A stretch of DNA of 64,000 nucleotides from Pseudomonas serbica (GTDB taxonomy: Bacteria > Pseudomonadota > Gammaproteobacteria > Pseudomonadales > Pseudomonadaceae): positions 62,001 to 126,000 of the forward strand of contig NZ_JAQIYM010000003.1 in the NCBI RefSeq assembly GCF_028823535.1, given 5' to 3'. The notes under the pieces were generated by a model. The model saw nothing but the letters and a program-made list of their open reading frames with translations. It did not search any database and was not told where the DNA came from. Shown piece after piece: positions 29,263-37,923 of this stretch. Every line of letters begins with the position of its first letter. Position 1 is the first letter of the stretch. The position numbers and the translations under genes are program-made.

Positions 29263-30150
29263 TCAACGTGGGAGAGATGGGTGCTGGGTGTAGCCGAGCA
29301 TTTGATCGTAGAGATCGGCTCGACGATCACGATGCAGATCGTTCAGGTTGTTCCAGATGAGGGCGCTGCGGGAGCTGGTCAGGTCGATATCGGCAAACAG
29401 GATTTCCTGCTGGTCTGCCGATGCTACGGCGCCAATCGGCCAGCCATTGGTCCCGGCAATCAGCGAGCAGCCGAGGTAGCGGGCACCTCGCTCCTCACCA
29501 ATCCGGCTGGCAGCGGCGATAAACACATTGTTGACGTGTGCCGCCGTCATCGTCAGGTACGACGCCATGCACTTGCCGGCTTCATCGAACAGCGGCGGAG
29601 GCGTCCAGACCCAGTTATTGACGCTGCAAATGATGTCGGCGCCTTGCTGACTCAGGATGCGCGGTACCTCCGGGAACCAGATGTCCCAACAAATCAACAT
29701 CCCGATGCGGCCAATGGGCGTATCAAAAACCGGAAAACCAAGATCGCCCGGTGTGAACCAGAGTTTCTCCAAATTCCACAAATGGGCTTTTCGATATTTG
29801 CCGATGAAACCGTCAGGGCCAACGAGTATTGAGGTGTTGAAGAGCCGCATGCCGTCGCGCTCGGCCAGGCCGGCCACGATGTAGACGCTGTGTTTGGAGG
29901 CAAAGTCGATCCAGAGTTGCGCGCTTGGCCCGCCGGGTATCAACTGCGCATGTTCAAAAGCATCCTGCCGATTGCTGAAGAAATAACCGGTGCTGCATAG
30001 CTCAGGCAGCACAATAAGGTTCGCACCGCCGGTGACCGCCTCCAGCGCCAGTTCCAGGCTACGACACAGATTCGCATCGCAATTTTCGATGCCGACTTGT
30101 GGATCGAATTGCACGACTGCTATACGCACAGGGCTTGATGGCTCGCTCAT
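29263..30150 (-). CDS. Nitrilase-superfamily carbon-nitrogen hydrolase
   Basis: A 295-residue enzyme with the catalytic triad Glu50 (IVLPELCSTGY), Lys121 (GKYRKAHLW) and Cys154 (MLICWDIWFPE). It hydrolyses nonpeptide C-N bonds such as amides, carbamoyl groups or nitriles; the pattern is closer to the amidase/carbamoylase branches than to true nitrilases. The ATG at 30150 has AGAGGT upstream; an earlier GTG at 30180 is less likely. It is the first gene of the three-gene unit. Confidence 0.88.
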   Translation of the reverse strand: MSEPSSPVRIAVVQFDPQVGIENCDANLCRSLELALEAVTGGANLIVLPELCSTGYFFSNRQDAFEHAQLIPGGPSAQLWIDFASKHSVYIVAGLAERDGMRLFNTSILVGPDGFIGKYRKAHLWNLEKLWFTPGDLGFPVFDTPIGRIGMLICWDIWFPEVPRILSQQGADIICSVNNWVWTPPPLFDEAGKCMASYLTMTAAHVNNVFIAAASRIGEERGARYLGCSLIAGTNGWPIGAVASADQQEILFADIDLTSSRSALIWNNLNDLHRDRRADLYDQMLGYTQHPSLPR

Positions 30151-30284
30151 TTCGGGTGACCTCTTTTTATTGTTATTCACGCTGTTTCAGTGCGTGTTTA
30201 TGAGAGTCGAAATGCCAGCGGGTGTAAGTCAGATGCTTCCGGTAGGGCTGTAGCCCTTATCCGAAGATGTATGTTCGGGAAAGT

Positions 30285-30314
30285 AAAAAGGGCCTGCATT
30301 TGCAGGCCCTTTTT
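30285..30314. terminator. Intrinsic terminator (bidirectional)
   Basis: GGGCCTGCA (30290-30298) and TGCAGGCCC (30301-30309) form a 9-bp stem with A5 and T5 flanks. It lies 159 bases beyond the minus-strand secreted-protein gene and just upstream of the nitrilase promoter region. Confidence 0.85.
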
Positions 30315-30350
30315 ATGCGCTGAAGATCCCTCAAATTCACCACAATCCCC

Positions 30351-30439
30351 TGTGGGAGCGAGCCTGCTCGCGAAAGGGGTGTGTCAGTCACATCATTGCT
30401 GAATGTGCCGACGCCTTCGCGAGCAGGCTCGCTCCCACA
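30351..30439. repeat. REP inverted pair before the secreted-protein gene
   Basis: TGTGGGAGCGAGCCTGCTCG (from 30351) faces its reverse complement (ending 30439). It lies between the terminator at 30285 and the minus-strand gene ending at 30473. Confidence 0.9.
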
Positions 30440-30472
30440 CGTGGTATGCGTCGTTCTCGAGCTCCTGTCTGC

Positions 30473-30925
30473 TCACTCAATCTCAATCGGCCCCTTGGTC
30501 CCCGCATCACTGTCTGTCCAGTAATCCTCGCCCGTCAGCCGTCGATCACCCTGAATCGTGAAGGTAAGCTTGCCCTGGTGAAATTGCAGGGTGCCATCGG
30601 TGCGTTTGGCGTCAACCTGTTTGCCGTTCACCCAGACCTGCTCCTTGGAATCGATGCGGATGGTGGCGACTGTCGCGCCTGCATCGCTTTTGGCCACCCA
30701 CTGCCCGGCATACGGGGTCTGGGTCGTCGTGCTGTCCGCGGCGGGGTTGGTGAAGCCGGCCTTGGCGTTTTCCACTTTGCTCTTGTGGATATCACAGCCC
30801 TGGGTCTCGCTGACCTGGGTGCAGCCGGATTGCTCGAGTTGCTTGCGGTATTTGTCGTTGATGGCGTACGCCGGGGATTGCGCGGTCAGCAGGATAACCA
30901 GCGCTGGCAGGATGATTCTGTTCAT
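30473..30925 (-). CDS. Small secreted hypothetical protein
   Basis: A 150-residue protein with a typical Sec signal peptide (MNRIILPALVILLTAQSPAYA, cleavage after AYA). The mature part has two cysteines (SGCTQVSETQGCD) probably joined by a disulfide, and a beta-rich C-terminal half (VATIRIDSKEQVWVNGKQV). I do not recognise the family. The start at 30925 gives a clean signal peptide; the frame is open further upstream without one. Confidence 0.75.
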   Translation of the reverse strand: MNRIILPALVILLTAQSPAYAINDKYRKQLEQSGCTQVSETQGCDIHKSKVENAKAGFTNPAADSTTTQTPYAGQWVAKSDAGATVATIRIDSKEQVWVNGKQVDAKRTDGTLQFHQGKLTFTIQGDRRLTGEDYWTDSDAGTKGPIEIE

Positions 30926-31073
30926 GTTTACCCTCTTCTTCGCGAATGCCTGCATATAGCATGAATGACTCACTTTAGCCTGCGCACGCATTTGAGTCTG
31001 TCAGTACACAAGGGCAGCAGCGCCCACCTGCGTTATCATCGCTGCCCCGCGCCCCCAAGAGCCCTGCCCCCGG

Positions 31074-32999
31074 ATGCCTGACACTCTGCCTTTGCCTGAC
31101 GACCTTCAAACACTGCCAGCGGTGCTGGCAGGCCCAATGTTGCGGCGCCTGGAGCCGACGCGGCTGGTGCTGTGGCTGGTGGGTTCGCGGGCGTTGGAGC
31201 TGACGCTGCGGGTGCAGGGCGTGGGCGATATTCGCCTCGATGCCGGGCAATGCACGGTTGTTGCCGTGGGTACCCATGCTTTTGTGCACCTGATCGATGT
31301 GGCGCTGGACGCCGCCCTGCCCTGCGATGAGTTGATCGAGTACGACCTGCTGATCGATGACGGCACGGGCATCGCCACTTGGGCGCCGCATCTGTTGTAC
31401 GGCGATGCAACTGCGCCGAACTTCGTCCTGCGTGCGCGCATCGAGCAGTTGCTGCATGGTTCCTGCCGCAAACCCCATCACCCGGCGACCGACGGCCTGC
31501 TGTGCGTCGACAGGCTATTGGCGCAAGACCACCTGGCCAGCGAACGTCCGGCGCTGCTGATGATGAGCGGCGATCAGGTCTACGCCGACGATGTCGCCGG
31601 GCCGACCCTGCGGGCGATCCATGCCTTGATCGAGCGGCTGGGGTTGTTCGGTGAGCATCTGGCCGGCGCCGTGGTCAGCGACAGCGCCGAGCTGTACGGA
31701 CACGCCGCCTGTTATTACCACCGCGCGGATCTGCTACCGGCGCTGCAAAGCAACGAAACCCTGCGCGAGCGCTTTTTCGGGGGGGCGCGCAAGCCGATTT
31801 TCACCAGCAGCAGTGCCGACAACCACCTGGTGACCTTCGCCGAAGTCATGGCCATGTACCTGCTGGTCTGGTCGCCGACGCCCTGGACCTTGATCGCGCC
31901 AAAACCGCCGAAACTGATCAAGGAACGCCGCGAGCGTTATGCCCTGGAACAGACGCGCATCGACGCGTTCAAGGCTGGCCTGGACAAGGTCGCGCGAGCG
32001 CTGGCACACGTGCCGACGCTGATGATCTTCGATGACCACGACATCACCGACGACTGGAATCTTTCCGCGCAATGGGAGGAAACGGCCTACGGCCATCCGT
32101 TTTCCCGGCGCATCATCGGCAATGCGCTGCTGGCCTACATGCTGTGCCAGGGCTGGGGCAACAATCCGGATGCGTTCGTCGATGTGCTGGAAAAAACCCG
32201 TTCGCTCAGCGCCACCGGCGATGACCATTACCTGGACAGCGATGTCCAGGACGCGCTGATCGATGAGCTGCTGCGCTTCCAGCACTGGCACTACGTGCTG
32301 CCCACCACGCCGGCCATGGTGGTGCTCGATACCCGCACGCGGCGCTGGCGCAGCGAGATGAACCTCAAGCAACCGTCGGGCCTGCTGGACTGGGAAGCTC
32401 TCAGCGAACTGCAGCAGGAACTGCTTGATCATCCCTCGGCGATCATCGTTTCGCCGGCGCCGATCTTCGGCGTCAAGCTGATTGAAACCGTGCAACGGGT
32501 GTTCAGCTGGCTGGGTTATCCACTGCTGGTGGACGCCGAGAACTGGATGGCCCATCGCGGCGCGGCCCAGGTGATCCTGAACATTTTCCGCCACTCGCGC
32601 ACGCCGGGTAACTACGTGGTGCTGTCGGGCGATGTGCATTACTCCTTCGTCTACGAAGTGCTGATCCGCCACCGCAAGGCCGGCCCGCGCATCTGGCAAA
32701 TCACCAGCAGCGGCATCAAGAACGAATTCCCGCCGGCCCTGCTGGAGTGGTTCGACCGCCTCAACCGCTGGCTGTACTCCCCGCGCTCGCCGCTGAACTG
32801 GCTGACCAAGCGTCGGCGCATGCGCATCGTGCCGCACGTTCCGGAGCATGCTGAAGCGGGTGAACGGCTGTGGAATTCGGCGGGGATCGGCCAGGTGTAC
32901 TTCAATGAACAAGGGCAGCCACGGGATATTTTCCAGCACAACGCCAATGGCGCGCCGAAGACGCGGATGGTGGCGCCTGAGACTGAAGGGCTGGACTGA
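31074..32999 (+). CDS. PhoD-like metallophosphatase family protein
   Basis: A 641-residue protein related to the PhoD/alkaline phosphatase D superfamily. Metal-ligand motifs are MMSGDQVYADD (about 163-173), IFDDHDITDDW (about 320-330) and VLSGDVHYSFV (about 517-527). No signal peptide is visible, unlike secreted PhoD enzymes, so it is probably cytoplasmic. The N-terminal 130 residues form an additional beta-rich domain. Substrate unknown; phosphodiesters are likely for the fold. Followed by a REP pair. Confidence 0.8.
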   Translation: MPDTLPLPDDLQTLPAVLAGPMLRRLEPTRLVLWLVGSRALELTLRVQGVGDIRLDAGQCTVVAVGTHAFVHLIDVALDAALPCDELIEYDLLIDDGTGIATWAPHLLYGDATAPNFVLRARIEQLLHGSCRKPHHPATDGLLCVDRLLAQDHLASERPALLMMSGDQVYADDVAGPTLRAIHALIERLGLFGEHLAGAVVSDSAELYGHAACYYHRADLLPALQSNETLRERFFGGARKPIFTSSSADNHLVTFAEVMAMYLLVWSPTPWTLIAPKPPKLIKERRERYALEQTRIDAFKAGLDKVARALAHVPTLMIFDDHDITDDWNLSAQWEETAYGHPFSRRIIGNALLAYMLCQGWGNNPDAFVDVLEKTRSLSATGDDHYLDSDVQDALIDELLRFQHWHYVLPTTPAMVVLDTRTRRWRSEMNLKQPSGLLDWEALSELQQELLDHPSAIIVSPAPIFGVKLIETVQRVFSWLGYPLLVDAENWMAHRGAAQVILNIFRHSRTPGNYVVLSGDVHYSFVYEVLIRHRKAGPRIWQITSSGIKNEFPPALLEWFDRLNRWLYSPRSPLNWLTKRRRMRIVPHVPEHAEAGERLWNSAGIGQVYFNEQGQPRDIFQHNANGAPKTRMVAPETEGLD

Positions 33000-33002
33000 A
33001 AC

Positions 33003-33094
33003 CTGTAAGAGCAAGCTTGCTCGCGATAGCGATCTAACATTCAACATATCTGCTAGTTGATACACCGCTTTCGCGAGCAGGCTCGCTCCCACAG
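33003..33094. repeat. REP inverted pair, left arm diverged
   Basis: CCTGTAAGAGCAAGCTTGCT (from 33002) is a diverged left arm; TTTCGCGAGCAGGCTCGCTC with CCACAG (33070-33094) is a standard right arm. Confidence 0.8.
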
Positions 33095-33111
33095 TTTGAT
33101 CGGTGTCGCTC

Positions 33112-33618
33112 ATGGATTTAACCCGAACCCTGATCATCGGCAACTCCGGCTCCGGCAAGAGCTGGCTGGCCCAGCGGCTGGCCGAGCGATTGCAGGTGCC
33201 CTGGACCGATCTCGACCGCCTTCACTGGCTGTCCGACGAACACAGCATCCCGCGCGCCCGCGGCGAAGCCCTGGCCATGGCCCGAATCGCGGCCGGGCAA
33301 GAACGCTGGGTGATCGAAGGCGTGTATGGCTGGATCGCCCGCGAACTCCTGCCCCGCACGACTGCGCTGATCTGGTTGAGCGTTGCCGACGAGGTTTGCG
33401 TGGCCAATATCCGCCAGCGTGAAGTCAACGACGATGAACGCCTGATTGCCCTGATGGAGTGGGCGGGTAGCTATCGTCAGCGTGACGGGTCCAGCGGCTA
33501 TGCGGCCCATCGGCAGTTGTTCGAAGGATTTCCCGGTACGAAAATCCGGCTGACGGATCGGGCACAAATGGCAGCGCTGGTTACCCGGCTGTATTCAGCA
33601 CCTGACTCACCCCCCTGA
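33112..33618 (+). CDS. P-loop adenylate kinase-like/topology-modulation type ATPase
   Basis: A 168-residue P-loop NTPase. The Walker A loop is [12 protein letters not shown] (residues 9-20), the [10 protein letters not shown] segment resembles the nucleoside-binding part of FlaR/adenylate kinase-like proteins, and VIEGVYGW gives the Walker B region. A small-molecule kinase role is likely; substrate unknown. Its last 38 bases overlap the 3' end of the convergent aminotransferase gene. Confidence 0.75.
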   Translation: MDLTRTLIIGNSGSGKSWLAQRLAERLQVPWTDLDRLHWLSDEHSIPRARGEALAMARIAAGQERWVIEGVYGWIARELLPRTTALIWLSVADEVCVANIRQREVNDDERLIALMEWAGSYRQRDGSSGYAAHRQLFEGFPGTKIRLTDRAQMAALVTRLYSAPDSPP

Positions 33619-34759
33619 CAATCATCTCCACCTCCCGCTCATCAATCGTCAAAGGCGGCAACAAACGAATGGTCTGCCCCCGCGTCACGTTGATCAGCAG
33701 CGCATGATCCCTGGCGGCGATCAGGCTCAGGTCGCGGATCGGTTGCTTGAGTTCGATGCCGATCATCAGGCCTTGGCCGCGGATCGCCAGGACATTCGGG
33801 TTGTCGGCCAATTCCATGTGCAACCTGGCCAACAGGCGTTCGCCCTGGCGCCGGGCGTTTTCCAGCAGGCCTTGTTCCTCGATGATGTCCAGCACCGTGC
33901 AACCGACCCGGCAGGCCAGCGGGTTGCCGCCGAAAGTGCTGCCGTGGCTGCCGGGAGTAAAGAGTTCGGCGGCTTTGCCACGGGCCAGGCAGGCGCCGAT
34001 CGGTACGCCGTTGCCCAGGCCTTTGGCCAGGGTCATGACGTCCGGGACGATGCCTTCGTGCTGGAACGCGAACCACCGCCCGGTACGGCCGATGCCGGTC
34101 TGGATTTCATCGAGCATCAACAACCAGGCGCGCTGGTTGCACAGTTCGCGCACGGCTTTCAGGTAACCCGGTGGCGCCAATTGCACGCCGCCTTCGCCCT
34201 GGATCGGCTCCATCAGGATTGCCACGATGCGCGCGCCGTGCGCCTGCTGCACCTGGTTCAGCGCCTTGAGGTCGCCGAAGGGCACCTTGATGAAATCCCC
34301 GGGCAATTTGTTGAAGCCCAGGCGCACCGCTGGGCCATCACTGGCAGACAGGGTGCCGAGGGTGCGGCCATGGAAAGCGTTGTGCATGACCACCACCAAG
34401 GGTTGCTCGATGCCTTTGCTCCAGCCATGCAGCCGGGCGATTTTCAGTGCCGTTTCGTTGGCCTCGGCCCCGGAGTTGTTGAAGAACGCCCGGTCCATGC
34501 CGGCAAGACCGGTCAGCTTGCGCGCCAGCTGTTGCTGCCAGTCGATGCTGTAGAGGTTGGAGGTGTGCAGCAACAGGCCGGCCTGTTCGCTGATGGCCGC
34601 GACGATTTTCGGGTGCGAGTGGCCGACGTTGGTCACCGCCACCCCGGCCACCGCATCCAGGTACTCACGACCGGCCTGGTCCCACAGGCGCGTGCCCAGG
34701 CCCTTGTTGAAACTCAGGGCCAAGGGTTGGTAAGTGCTCATCAGGCAGGCGGCGGTCAT
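33581..34759 (-). CDS. Class III aminotransferase, ArgD-like
   Basis: A 392-residue PLP enzyme of the acetylornithine/succinylornithine aminotransferase group. The PLP lysine is K246 in TLAKGLGNG and the cofactor-binding Asp is D217 in [24 protein letters not shown] and EPIQGEGG are present. It may be a second ArgD/AruC-type enzyme, but the genuine argD or aruC of the chromosome would lie elsewhere, so I leave the symbol empty. The start at 34759 ([12 protein letters not shown]) has GGAG upstream. Divergent from a LysR regulator that could control it. Confidence 0.88.
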   Translation of the reverse strand: MTAACLMSTYQPLALSFNKGLGTRLWDQAGREYLDAVAGVAVTNVGHSHPKIVAAISEQAGLLLHTSNLYSIDWQQQLARKLTGLAGMDRAFFNNSGAEANETALKIARLHGWSKGIEQPLVVVMHNAFHGRTLGTLSASDGPAVRLGFNKLPGDFIKVPFGDLKALNQVQQAHGARIVAILMEPIQGEGGVQLAPPGYLKAVRELCNQRAWLLMLDEIQTGIGRTGRWFAFQHEGIVPDVMTLAKGLGNGVPIGACLARGKAAELFTPGSHGSTFGGNPLACRVGCTVLDIIEEQGLLENARRQGERLLARLHMELADNPNVLAIRGQGLMIGIELKQPIRDLSLIAARDHALLINVTRGQTIRLLPPLTIDEREVEMIVRGVSQVLNTAG

Positions 34760-34861
34760 GGCATCAGGCTCCATCAAGGGTCGTTGTTTTTGCAGTATGG
34801 TTAGCCACCTGAACTGGATAAATACTGAAATACTTCAATCATTTTAAAGTCGAGCTTGATA

Positions 34862-35779
34862 ATGGATCTGTTCCAGGCAATGACCGTGTACGTCAAAGTG
34901 GTAGAGGCCGGCAGCATGACCGGCGCCGCTGCGCAGTGCAAAATGTCCACGACCATGGTCGGCAATCACCTCAAGGCCCTCGAGCAGCGCCTCGGCGTGC
35001 GCCTGCTCAACCGCACCACCCGGCGCCAGCGGCTGACCGAATTTGGCACCGCGTATTACCAGCGCTGCCTCGAAGTGTTGGGGTTGGTGGCAGATTCCGA
35101 ACGGCTGGCCGAGCAAGCGGTGGATGAACCCAGCGGCACCCTGCGCATCTCGGCGCCCCTGACCTTCGGCACGGAAAAACTGGCGCCGGCCCTGAGCGAA
35201 TTTGCCCTGCTCTACCCGCGGGTAAAACTCGACGTGATGCTCACCAACCGTCGTCCGGACATGCTCGAACACGGTCTGGACGTGGCCTTTCGCCTGGGTG
35301 CCCTGGAGTCGACCACCCTGATTGCCCGCCCGCTCATCAACTACACCCTGACCATGTGCGCATCCCCGGCGTACGTGGCCCGGCGCGGCGCGCCACAGAA
35401 ACCGCAAGACCTGCGCCACCACGATTGCCTGTCCTTCGCCTATCCGGCCGGGGATGACTGGCACTCGGTGGAAAAGGAATGGCGCCTGGCCGGCCCCGAA
35501 GGCGAAGTCTCGGTGGCAGTCAGCGGGCCGATGCTGATCAACAGTTCGGCCGGACTGCACCAGGCGGCGCGAACCGGCATGGGCATCGTGATGTTGCCCG
35601 ATGTCCTGGTCGAGCAAGATATCCAGGACGGCAAGCTGCTGAGCTTGATGCCCGGGTTCACCCCGCCGAGCCGGCCGATGAACCTGATGTATGCCCAGGA
35701 TCGCTACCGCTTGCCGAAACTGCGACGTTTCGTCGACTTCGCCCTGCAGATGTGGGGGATCTGCGGACAACGGCCTTAG
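34862..35779 (+). CDS. LysR-family transcriptional regulator
   Basis: A 305-residue regulator. The N-terminal helix-turn-helix (SMTGAAAQCKMSTTMVGNHLKALEQRLG) is followed by a LysR substrate-binding domain (LRISAPLTFGTEKLAPAL). Members with this DLFQAMTVYVKVVEAGSM start are mostly local regulators of unknown effector. It faces away from the aminotransferase gene, so that gene is a candidate target. Its stop lies four bases from the stop of the convergent msrA gene, with no terminator between. Confidence 0.88.
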   Translation: MDLFQAMTVYVKVVEAGSMTGAAAQCKMSTTMVGNHLKALEQRLGVRLLNRTTRRQRLTEFGTAYYQRCLEVLGLVADSERLAEQAVDEPSGTLRISAPLTFGTEKLAPALSEFALLYPRVKLDVMLTNRRPDMLEHGLDVAFRLGALESTTLIARPLINYTLTMCASPAYVARRGAPQKPQDLRHHDCLSFAYPAGDDWHSVEKEWRLAGPEGEVSVAVSGPMLINSSAGLHQAARTGMGIVMLPDVLVEQDIQDGKLLSLMPGFTPPSRPMNLMYAQDRYRLPKLRRFVDFALQMWGICGQRP

Positions 35780-35783
35780 CGGC

Positions 35784-36491
35784 CTACATCCCCGCCTTCA
35801 CCAGCACCGGTTTGTCCTGATAACGATCCGGGTACAGCTGTTTGAGCTGCGCCACCTTCGGCAAGTCGTTGATCACGATGTAGGGATAGGTCGGGTGCTC
35901 GGTGAGGAAGTCCTGGTGTTCTTCTTCCGCCGGGTAAAACCCGTTGTAGCTTTCCAGCTTGGTCACTATCGGCTTGTCGAACGCATGCGCCGCGTCGAGT
36001 TGGGCAATGTAGGCCTGGGCGACCCGTTGCTGTTCGCTGCTCTTGGTAAAAATCGCCGAGCGGTACTGGGTGCCGGTGTCGGGGCCCTGGCGGTTGAGTT
36101 CGGTCGGGTTGTGCGCCACGGAAAAGTAGATCTGCAGCAAGGTGCCATAGCTGACCTGGCTCGGGTCGAAGGTCACCTCCACCGATTCCGCATGCCCGGT
36201 ATCGCCACCGCTGACGCTTTCGTACTGCGCCGTATTGGCGCCACCACCGGCGTAACCGGAGACGGCATTTTTCACGCCCTTGACGTGCTGGAACACCCCT
36301 TGGACGCCCCAGAAACAGCCCCCGGCGAATATGGCGGTTTCGCTACGGGCCTGGGTGGTTTCGTCGAGGGTCGGTGGCGGTAGCAGCACTGCCTCTTCAG
36401 CCCCGCCAAAGGAAAACGCCGAGCATTGGCCGATGATGCCGGCGGCGGCCAGCCCCAACAGGGTGCGGCGCCAGGTGAACAAGCTCTTCAT
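35784..36491 (-). CDS. msrA: Exported peptide-methionine (S)-S-oxide reductase MsrA
   Basis: A 235-residue MsrA with an N-terminal export signal (WRRTLLGLAAAGIIG, then CSAFS). The RR-x-L-L pattern is Tat-like but not decisive between Sec and Tat. The catalytic cysteine is C59 in FAGGCFWG, and GHAESVEVTFDP and YFSVAHNPTELNRQG follow. It repairs methionine S-sulfoxide, here in the periplasm. It is 30 bases downstream of exported msrB, and the pair diverges from a two-component system. Confidence 0.92.
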   Translation of the reverse strand: MKSLFTWRRTLLGLAAAGIIGQCSAFSFGGAEEAVLLPPPTLDETTQARSETAIFAGGCFWGVQGVFQHVKGVKNAVSGYAGGGANTAQYESVSGGDTGHAESVEVTFDPSQVSYGTLLQIYFSVAHNPTELNRQGPDTGTQYRSAIFTKSSEQQRVAQAYIAQLDAAHAFDKPIVTKLESYNGFYPAEEEHQDFLTEHPTYPYIVINDLPKVAQLKQLYPDRYQDKPVLVKAGM

Positions 36492-36521
36492 GTCACAGAC
36501 TCCAGAGGGATGCAGGGAAAT

Positions 36522-37052
36522 TCAGACAGTCCCGGGCTCGAACTTCAGCGCCAGACCGTTCATGCAATAGCGCAGGCCGGTGGGTTTCGGCCCATCGTCG
36601 AAGACATGGCCCAAATGCCCGCCGCAACGCCGGCAGTGCACCTCTTCGCGCAGCATCCCGTAGGAACGGTCCTGACGGGTGGCCACGGCCTTGTCCAGCG
36701 GTGCCCAGAAACTCGGCCAGCCGGTGTGGCTGTCGAACTTGGTCGCCGAAGAGAACAGCGGCAATTGGCACCCGGCGCAGGCGAACGTGCCGTCGCGGTG
36801 CTCGTTGTTCAGCGGGCTGCTGTAGGCTCGTTCGGTGCCTTCTTCGCGGAGGATTTCGTACTGCTCGTCGCTCAATATGGCGTGCCATTCGCTGTCACTG
36901 TGGGTCACTTCGAAGGCCTCGGCGGCGCTGGCGTCGCTGATCAGCGCTGTGCCCATGGAGAATTTCGGCAACAGGCCGATCGCCAGGGCTGCAACACCCA
37001 GCCCGCCGCTGGCGAAGAGAAATTGCCGGCGTGAAATGCGTGGTGAAAACAT
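36522..37052 (-). CDS. msrB: Exported peptide-methionine (R)-S-oxide reductase MsrB
   Basis: A 176-residue MsrB with a clear twin-arginine signal (SRRQFLFASGG at 8-18, hydrophobic stretch, ASAAEA cleavage region). Zinc ligands C92, C95 (CAGC) and C140, C143 (CRRC) and the catalytic Cys163 (LRYCMNG) are present. It reduces methionine R-sulfoxide, complementing MsrA encoded downstream. The start at 37052 places the twin arginines correctly; a longer frame to 37091 would bury them. Confidence 0.92.
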   Translation of the reverse strand: MFSPRISRRQFLFASGGLGVAALAIGLLPKFSMGTALISDASAAEAFEVTHSDSEWHAILSDEQYEILREEGTERAYSSPLNNEHRDGTFACAGCQLPLFSSATKFDSHTGWPSFWAPLDKAVATRQDRSYGMLREEVHCRRCGGHLGHVFDDGPKPTGLRYCMNGLALKFEPGTV

Positions 37053-37203
37053 GGCTGTCTCCAGAAAATCCAGGGCTCTTTGATGAAGCACAGCCTAGTC
37101 TTGGCTTGATCGCCAAATCCTCACGGGAAGTTAAACAATTCGTGATAACTCGGGCCGTGAAAAACCCGCACAATGCGCTCATCGCGCCGAAGGATTGAGC
37201 TGG

Positions 37204-37923
37204 ATGGAACAGACCAAACGCGTCCTCGTGGTCGAGGATGACCTGCATATCGCCGACCTTATCTGCCTGCACCTGCGTGACGAGCAGTTCGAGGTGGTGC
37301 ACAGCGCCGATGGCACTGAAGGCATGCGCCTGCTGCAACAGGGCAACTGGGATGCGCTGATCCTCGACCTGATGCTGCCTGGTGTCGACGGCCTGGAGAT
37401 CTGCCGCCGCGCCCGCGCCATGGCCCGCTACACGCCGATCATCATCACCAGTGCGCGCTCCAGTGAAGTGCACCGGATTCTCGGCCTGGAACTGGGTGCC
37501 GACGATTACCTGGCCAAGCCGTTTTCCATGCTCGAACTGGTGGCCCGGGTCAAGGCGTTGCTGCGCCGGGTGGAGGCCATGGCACGCAACCTGAAGATGG
37601 ACGCCGGCAGCCTGCTCACCGACGGCCTGGCCATCGACCCGATCACCCGCGAGGTATCCCTCGACGGCCGGCGCCTGGACCTTACGCCCCGGGAGTTCGA
37701 CCTGCTGTACTTTTTCGCCCGCCAGCCGGGCAAGGTGTTTTCGCGCATGGACCTGCTCAACGCCGTCTGGGGCTACAGCCACGAAGGCTACGAACACACC
37801 GTCAACACCCACATCAATCGCCTGCGCGCCAAGATCGAGGCCGACCCGGCGCAACCGGTGCGCATCCTCACGGTCTGGGGCCGCGGCTATAAATTCGCCA
37901 CCGGGGAGGAAGCGCAGCCATGA
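37204..37923 (+). CDS. OmpR/PhoB-family response regulator
   Basis: A 239-residue regulator. The receiver domain has the acidic pair VEDD (10-13), the phosphorylation site Asp55 (LILDLMLPG) and the conserved Lys in LAKPFSM; the C-terminal winged helix has DLTPREFDLLYFFARQ and the RGYKF wing. It overlaps the sensor kinase gene by four bases. The 151-base divergent spacer with msrB makes msrBA the obvious candidate target. Confidence 0.93.
   Translation: MEQTKRVLVVEDDLHIADLICLHLRDEQFEVVHSADGTEGMRLLQQGNWDALILDLMLPGVDGLEICRRARAMARYTPIIITSARSSEVHRILGLELGADDYLAKPFSMLELVARVKALLRRVEAMARNLKMDAGSLLTDGLAIDPITREVSLDGRRLDLTPREFDLLYFFARQPGKVFSRMDLLNAVWGYSHEGYEHTVNTHINRLRAKIEADPAQPVRILTVWGRGYKFATGEEAQP

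Noticed and set aside
31734..33158. A 474-codon minus-strand frame opposite the PhoD-like gene
   Set aside because: Runs through a REP pair and is antisense to a gene with clear metal-binding motifs.
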